Source: JABDOU01 sp041609995
GTDB lineage: Bacteria > Actinomycetota > Acidimicrobiia > Spongiisociales > SHLN01
Assembly: GCA_041609995.1 (NCBI GenBank)
Contig: JBFIPU010000100.1
Coordinates: 1 to 8,911, forward strand
Length of the DNA: 8,911 nt
Direction: 5' to 3'
Numbering within the stretch: position 1 is the first letter of the stretch; each line of letters begins with the position of its first letter. The translations under genes and the position numbers were made by a program. A model generated the notes under the pieces. The model searched no databases. It had not been told where the DNA came from and saw nothing but the letters and a program-made list of their open reading frames with translations. Below are positions 5,503-8,911 of the stretch, piece after piece.

Positions 5503-6234
5503 TTATCCGCCATCGTCGGTGTCACGGGGCGGATCCGGATCACGACCTCGATCACCCCCCGGCCCTCGATAGCGGGCCCACAGGTCGGGTCGGCGCCGCC
5601 TGGTTCGCTCGAGCCGCTGCTCGAGACGCCATTGTTCAACCGCCCCGTGGTCACCGGACAGCAATACGTCCGGGACCGACCAATCCCCGTACCGGGCCGG
5701 CCGCGTGTACTGGGGCTCCTCCAACAGGCCATCCGAGAACGATTCGGTGGATGGCGACGCGGGGTTTCCCACCGCACCCGGCAGGAGGCGGACGACGCCT
5801 TCGACGATGGCGAGAGCACCCACCTCTCCCCCCATGAGAACGAAATCCCCGAGTGAGATCTCCTCGTCGACCAGGTGTTCGGCCACTCGATCATCGATCC
5901 CCTCGTAACGCCCACAGATGAGCGTCAATGATTGCCGCTGCGACCAGCGCGACAGATGGGCTTGGGTCAACGGGGCCCCGGACGGCGTGAGCAGAATCCG
6001 GTGGCCGGGACCGATCGATTTCAATGCTTCATCGATCGGCCCCACCATCATCACCATCCCCGGTCCGCCACCGAAAACGGCGTCGTCGACCTGGCGGTGC
6101 TTCCCGATCCCGAACCGTCGCAGGTCGATCACGTCGATCTGCACGATTCCTTCGTTTCGGGCCTTCCCGAGCAGGCTGGTCGCGAGCGGCGAAGCGAAGA
6201 ACTCCGGGAAGAGCGTGATGATGTTGAGCTCCAT
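5503..6234 (-). CDS. trmD: tRNA (guanine-N1-)-methyltransferase TrmD
   Basis: This enzyme uses S-adenosylmethionine to methylate G37 of tRNAs, which prevents +1 frameshifting. The 243-residue product starts MELNIITLFPEFF. Its trefoil-knot SAM site comprises LLTPSGAPLT (81-90), LICGRYEGIDDRV (105-117) and ISLGDFVLMGGEVGALA (126-142). Arg149 in RLLPG and Asp168 in FSDGLLE match the catalytic Arg154/Asp169 of well-studied TrmD proteins. QYTRPA (175-180) and VPDVLLSGDH (188-197) follow. The last 20 residues are a Gly/Asp/Arg-rich low-complexity tail. It is the first gene of the operon. rimM, its usual upstream neighbour, is missing; a divergent UPF0145-type gene lies there instead. A TAGCCT element 7 bases before ATG 6234 suggests a nearly leaderless start. 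Confidence 0.97.
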   Translation of the reverse strand: MELNIITLFPEFFASPLATSLLGKARNEGIVQIDVIDLRRFGIGKHRQVDDAVFGGGPGMVMMVGPIDEALKSIGPGHRILLTPSGAPLTQAHLSRWSQRQSLTLICGRYEGIDDRVAEHLVDEEISLGDFVLMGGEVGALAIVEGVVRLLPGAVGNPASPSTESFSDGLLEEPQYTRPARYGDWSVPDVLLSGDHGAVEQWRLEQRLERTRRRRPDLWARYRGPGGDRGRDPDPPRDTDDGG

Positions 6235-6251
6235 GCGCCGAAGGCTATATT
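6224..6251 (+). promoter_or_regulatory. Putative sigma70-type promoter for the UPF0145-type gene
   Basis: TTGAGC (6224-6229), a 16-base spacer and TATATT (6246-6251) give a reasonable promoter on the plus strand. The -35 and spacer overlap the first codons of trmD. The predicted start near 6258 would leave a leader of about 155 bases before ATG 6414. I see no further structure in that leader. Confidence 0.4.
6242..6247 (-). promoter_or_regulatory. Putative -10 element for the trmD operon
   Basis: On the minus strand TAGCCT (TAnnnT) lies 7 bases before ATG 6234, so the transcript would begin at or one base before the start codon. The same hexamer precedes the crotonase gene. No good -35 is seen and no ribosome site is present. 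It overlaps the divergent TATATT at 6246-6251. Confidence 0.4.
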
Positions 6252-6413
6252 GGGCTCATCGGTGGGATCCATCCAACCGGGCGGAAATCGGGGCCAGACG
6301 CCGACCGCACTGAGCGACGGCGCGGTGACCGGATACTCGGCCGGGGCGCGCTCGAGGTACTGGCCGAATCGCCGGAGCAGGACCCAGCCGATGTGGGACC
6401 GAGGGACGGGGAC

Positions 6414-7052
6414 ATGAACGAACAAGCGGAGCCGAGCCCGATCCGCCAGGCGCTGTTGGCTGCTCGGCGGAGCCGGCACGTCAGCCCCGAGCCGGGCCGC
6501 CCTCGCCGGGACGATTTCGATCACGTGGTGGGTGCCGGGCCAGCAACCCACCCGAGGCCCGAAGACGAATCGGTCTTCGAGCCGCCGGAGACGAATACCG
6601 GAATCCCGACGAACATCGATGCGATCGACGGGTTCGAATTGACGATCGAAGACTTCGGGTCCGCGTGGGCCGAAACCGTGCAGGGCTGGGTGGTCGACGA
6701 GGCCGGCCGCACCCATTGGCGCCCGATCGTGACCACCACCGAGGATGTACCAAACTGGGAAATCGACACGACCTTGGGGGTCGTGACCGGCGAGGCAGCG
6801 CTCGGACTGGATGCCTCCCGGGTACGCGACCTGCTGCGTGAGCCGGGCGGCCGTCGCCTGTTGGAACAACGCGTGCATCTGGATCGAACCGCTGCTCACC
6901 AGGCCATGGTGGAATCGGCGGTGGCCCGCGGAGCCCACGCCGTCGTCGGTATGAGCGTGGGTTACACGCCGATCGGCGACGTCGTGGTCATCACCGCCGC
7001 CGGCACTGCAGTGACGCTGCGACCGCCCCACCTCGCTCTGGAAGATTATTGA
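6414..7052 (+). CDS. UPF0145 / YbjQ-type domain protein with N-terminal extension
   Basis: From ATG 6414 the product is 212 residues; GAGGGA lies 7 bases upstream, which favours it over GTG 6393. Residues 1-70 are rich in Arg, Pro and Glu and look disordered. Residues 71-112 (FELTIEDFGSAWAETVQGW, then HWRPIVTTTED) are a short module I do not recognise. Residues about 113-205 match the YbjQ/UPF0145 fold: IDTTLGVVTGEAALG (117-131), AAHQAMVESAVARGAHAVVG (160-179) and VVVITAAGTAV (190-200). YbjQ-type proteins are about 105 residues and form pentamers; a heavy-metal-binding role has been proposed but not shown. This copy lacks the Cys/His-rich features that would support metal binding. It diverges from trmD and is followed by the TetR gene on the same strand. 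Confidence 0.8.
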   Translation: MNEQAEPSPIRQALLAARRSRHVSPEPGRPRRDDFDHVVGAGPATHPRPEDESVFEPPETNTGIPTNIDAIDGFELTIEDFGSAWAETVQGWVVDEAGRTHWRPIVTTTEDVPNWEIDTTLGVVTGEAALGLDASRVRDLLREPGGRRLLEQRVHLDRTAAHQAMVESAVARGAHAVVGMSVGYTPIGDVVVITAAGTAVTLRPPHLALEDY

Positions 7053-7057
7053 AGTTT

Positions 7058-7078
7058 CGCTCAAAATTGAGCGCGCTC
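7058..7078. promoter_or_regulatory. Overlapping inverted repeats, likely operator of the TetR-type gene
   Basis: CGCTCAA (7058-7064) and TTGAGCG (7067-7073) are 7-base inverted repeats separated by AA. They overlap a second, perfect 10-base palindrome, GAGCGCGCTC (7069-7078). The result is three alternating CGCTC/GAGCG half-sites. The site covers a TTGAGC -35 candidate upstream of the TetR gene. The 2-base loop and lack of a T-run argue against a terminator for the preceding gene. Confidence 0.5.
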
Positions 7079-7099
7079 GCGTCGACATTGCTGTAGGGT
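7067..7099 (+). promoter_or_regulatory. Putative promoter of the TetR-type gene
   Basis: TTGAGC (7067-7072) is followed by TGTAGG (7092-7097, spacer 19) or TAGGGT (7094-7099, spacer 21; TAnnnT). The spacing is long, so this is a tentative call. It would give a leader of about 65 bases and would be blocked by a protein bound to the inverted repeats at 7058-7078. Confidence 0.3.
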
Positions 7100-7113
7100 G
7101 ATCGCCGCATCGG

Positions 7114-7141
7114 CACCTGGCCGACCGCACCTGGCCGACCG
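7114..7141 (+). repeat. Exact 14-bp tandem duplication in the TetR leader
   Basis: CACCTGGCCGACCG occurs twice in direct succession (7114-7127 and 7128-7141), followed by CCACCT, a near-start of a third copy. It lies in the untranslated leader between the promoter candidate and ATG 7171. Confidence 0.8.
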
Positions 7142-7170
7142 CCACCTACCAGAGTCGTCCTGATCCGAAC

Positions 7171-7788
7171 ATGCCACGAATTCGCGCCGAGAACGTCAAC
7201 GCTCACAAGGCTCTCAGCCGGGAGACGATCCTCAATGCAGCTGAGAAGGCCTTTTCCAAGCACGGCTTCCTGTCGTCCAACCTCTCCGATATCGCCGATG
7301 TGGCCGGCCTCGGGCGCTCGACGATCTACGAGTACTTCTCCTCGAAGGAGGACCTATTGCTCGGCGTAGCCGAGGCCCGCCTGGTGCCGATCATGCAGCT
7401 GGTCACCGCCGTCGAGGAGTCGCAGAATCCGATGGATGACATCTGCCTGCTATGCCGCATGACGATCGACTTCATGGCCGACAACCTCGAGCTCACCAAA
7501 GTGGTGACCTGGGAAAGCCGATTTCTGCCCAATGAATATCAGCAGAAGATGTGGGAGCTCGTCGAGCCGCTGTCCGAGCAGTTCCAGAAAATGATCAGAG
7601 CCGGGCTCCCCGACGAAAACCCTGAGATCCTCGCCCGGGTCATCTTGTTCGCCATTCGCGACGCGGGCGACATCCTCCTCCACGCCGAGGAGGAGGGATA
7701 CGCTTTCGACGAAGTGAAGCGAACGACGATCAGCTTCATCCGGAAGGGGCTGGGCCTCCCTTCACCGGACGAGCCGTTGGCCGGTTAG
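7171..7788 (+). CDS. TetR/AcrR family transcriptional regulator
   Basis: The 205-residue product has a standard TetR N-terminal DNA-binding domain at about 17-63: ETILNAAEKAFSKHGF (18-33), LSDIADVAGLGRSTIYEYF (38-56) and SSKEDLLLGV (57-66). The remaining residues form a helical ligand-binding domain (for example MTIDFMADNLEL and RVILFAIRDAGDIL) that I cannot tie to a ligand. TetR proteins usually repress their own promoter and a neighbour until a small molecule binds. The inverted repeats at 7058-7078 are the likely operator, so self-repression is inferred. Targets might include the upstream UPF0145-type gene or distant genes. ATG 7171 has no clear ribosome site but gives the normal family N-terminus. 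Its TAG overlaps the TAA of the convergent CofH gene. Confidence 0.93.
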   Translation: MPRIRAENVNAHKALSRETILNAAEKAFSKHGFLSSNLSDIADVAGLGRSTIYEYFSSKEDLLLGVAEARLVPIMQLVTAVEESQNPMDDICLLCRMTIDFMADNLELTKVVTWESRFLPNEYQQKMWELVEPLSEQFQKMIRAGLPDENPEILARVILFAIRDAGDILLHAEEEGYAFDEVKRTTISFIRKGLGLPSPDEPLAG

Positions 7789-8911
7789 CCGACCGCCAGC
7801 GGCTCGTAGAGCGTGTTCCTGAGAACCGGCACGCGTCCAGCCTCCTCGACGGCGCGTCGCAGATCGTCCGCGGCCATCTCCTGGCCATGACTCGCTCCGG
7901 CCGCCCGGGAGATGTTCTCGTTCATGAGTGTCCCGCCCAGGTCATTGCAGCCGGCTGCCAGCAACCGCTGGGCTCCACCCATACCCAGTTTGACCCAAGA
8001 GGCCTGGACGTTGTCGATCAGGCCGTCAAAGGCGACACGGGCAACGGCGTGTACCAGCACCACTTCGTCCCAGGTCGGCCCTGGACGCGACTCTCCCCGG
8101 AGGAAGATGGGGGCGCCCATATGTACGAACGGCAGAGGCACGATTTCGGTGAAGCCACCCGTTCGTCGCTGGATCTCCCGGATGACCTCGAAGTGATTGG
8201 CCCAGGCCCGGGGGCCGTCCATGTGCCCGAACATGATCGTGGCGGTGGCGCGGAGGCCAAGGCCGTGGGCGATCTCCATGACGTAAGCCCACTGTGACGT
8301 GCGAATCTTGTCCGGGCACAGGACCCGGCGCACGTCGTCGTCGAGGATCTCGGCGGCAGTCCCCGGAAGCGTGTTGAGGCCGGCCTCTTTCAGCTGTCCC
8401 AGGAATGGGCCCACGCCGATCCCGAGAGTCTCGGCGCCCTGCCAGACCTCGAGCGGCGTGAAACCGTGGATGTGCATCTCGGGCACCGCCGCTTTGATGG
8501 CGCGGACGACGTCCAGATAGAACTCACCGGTGAAGCCCGGGTGGATGCCACCCTGGAGTGTCACCTCCGTTGCTCCGCGGTCCCAAGCCTCCCGGCTGCG
8601 CGCGGTGATCTCGGCGATATCGAGCAGATACGGGTCACCCCGCAGGTTCAAGGACCGGGGCCCTTTCGAGAAGGCGCAGAAGCCGCATTTGAAGTAGCAC
8701 TGGTTCGTGTAGTTGATGTTGCGATTGACGACGTAGGACACCGCATCACCCACCGCCCGCTGCCGCAGCCGGTCGGCGACGGTTGCCACGGCGTCGACGT
8801 CGTCGCCCCGCGCCGACAGCAGCGTTGCCATCTCGTCCACCGACGGGGGCACGCCGTCGAGCGACCGCTCCAGGATGGGACGAACGGCCGCCCCGGCTTC
8901 GGTCCAGGGCG
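7785..8911 (-). CDS. cofH: CofH radical-SAM enzyme of F420 biosynthesis (stand-alone CofH or C-terminal half of FbiC), N-terminus cut by window edge
   Basis: CofH joins 5-amino-6-ribitylaminouracil to tyrosine; CofG then closes the ring to give FO, the deazaflavin of coenzyme F420. The radical-SAM motif CYFKCGFC, with Cys52, Cys56 and Cys59 (numbered from GTG 8852), binds the 4Fe-4S cluster. Family segments are YVVNRNINYTNQC (40-52), EVTLQGGIHP, MHIHGFTPLEV, LNTLPGTAAEILDDDVRRV, TEIVPLPFVH, QASWVKLGM and CNDLGGTLMNENISR. The frame stays open from 8852 to the right edge and encodes family-like linker sequence (VRPILERSLDG), so GTG 8852 is probably internal. Whether a CofG half precedes it, as in actinobacterial FbiC, cannot be seen. 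The stretch after the cluster (AFSKGPRSLNLRG) looks more like stand-alone CofH proteins than mycobacterial FbiC. The end overlaps the TetR stop codon. Confidence 0.92.
   Translation of the reverse strand, partial: PWTEAGAAVRPILERSLDGVPPSVDEMATLLSARGDDVDAVATVADRLRQRAVGDAVSYVVNRNINYTNQCYFKCGFCAFSKGPRSLNLRGDPYLLDIAEITARSREAWDRGATEVTLQGGIHPGFTGEFYLDVVRAIKAAVPEMHIHGFTPLEVWQGAETLGIGVGPFLGQLKEAGLNTLPGTAAEILDDDVRRVLCPDKIRTSQWAYVMEIAHGLGLRATATIMFGHMDGPRAWANHFEVIREIQRRTGGFTEIVPLPFVHMGAPIFLRGESRPGPTWDEVVLVHAVARVAFDGLIDNVQASWVKLGMGGAQRLLAAGCNDLGGTLMNENISRAAGASHGQEMAADDLRRAVEEAGRVPVLRNTLYEPLAVG

Noticed and set aside
7058..7073. Inverted repeat as a terminator for the UPF0145-type gene
   Set aside because: The loop would be only 2 bases and no T-run follows. 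Its overlap with a -35 candidate fits an operator better.
6129..7145. Minus-strand open frame of 338 codons
   Set aside because: It is antisense to the UPF0145-type gene and overlaps the start of trmD. Its sequence shows no motif, while the plus-strand frame matches a known fold and has a ribosome site.
1..8911. Hidden mobile element, CRISPR array, phage or defence system
   Set aside because: I saw no transposase, integrase, spaced direct repeats, tRNA-associated attachment site or toxin-antitoxin motif. The genes are mostly conserved housekeeping functions.

Overview
The window is GC-rich and reads as chromosomal DNA of an actinobacterium, most plausibly an uncultured member of Acidimicrobiia or a related deep lineage. 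The signs are a DUF2469 gene beside lepB and yraN (an arrangement largely limited to Actinobacteria), a CofH/FbiC-type F420 gene, a small zinc-ribbon gene typical of the phylum, GTG starts, and TAnnnT promoter elements placed for leaderless transcription. Class-level placement is inference.

Layout. Positions 1-2284 (minus) hold most of a secreted multidomain protein: signal peptide, apiosidase-like (DUF4038/GH140-type) catalytic domain, three cadherin/Ig-like modules and FG-GAP-like repeats that run off the left edge. Positions 2433-3200 (minus) encode a crotonase-family protein with a PaaG-like active-site Asp. Two small genes follow on the plus strand: a 36-residue membrane peptide (3243-3353) and a 58-residue zinc-ribbon protein (3365-3541). 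Positions 3566-6234 (minus) form a housekeeping operon transcribed trmD - rplS - lepB - DUF2469 gene - yraN, which links tRNA m1G37 methylation, ribosomal protein bL19 and signal peptidase I. The usual neighbours rimM (upstream of trmD) and rnhB (between lepB and the DUF2469 gene) are absent. Positions 6414-7052 (plus) encode a UPF0145/YbjQ-type domain behind a low-complexity N-terminal region. Positions 7171-7788 (plus) encode a TetR-type regulator preceded by overlapping inverted repeats. Its stop codon overlaps that of a convergent CofH radical-SAM gene (7785-8911, minus), which is open at the right edge and could be stand-alone cofH or the C-terminal half of fbiC.

No gap between genes exceeds about 180 bases. 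No tRNA, rRNA, CRISPR array, insertion sequence or phage gene was seen. The region is mostly conserved core genome. The less ordinary parts are the secreted glycosidase architecture, the tiny divergent operon with apparent leaderless promoters, the altered trmD-yraN neighbourhood and the TetR control region. I found no convincing new multi-gene defence or mobile system.
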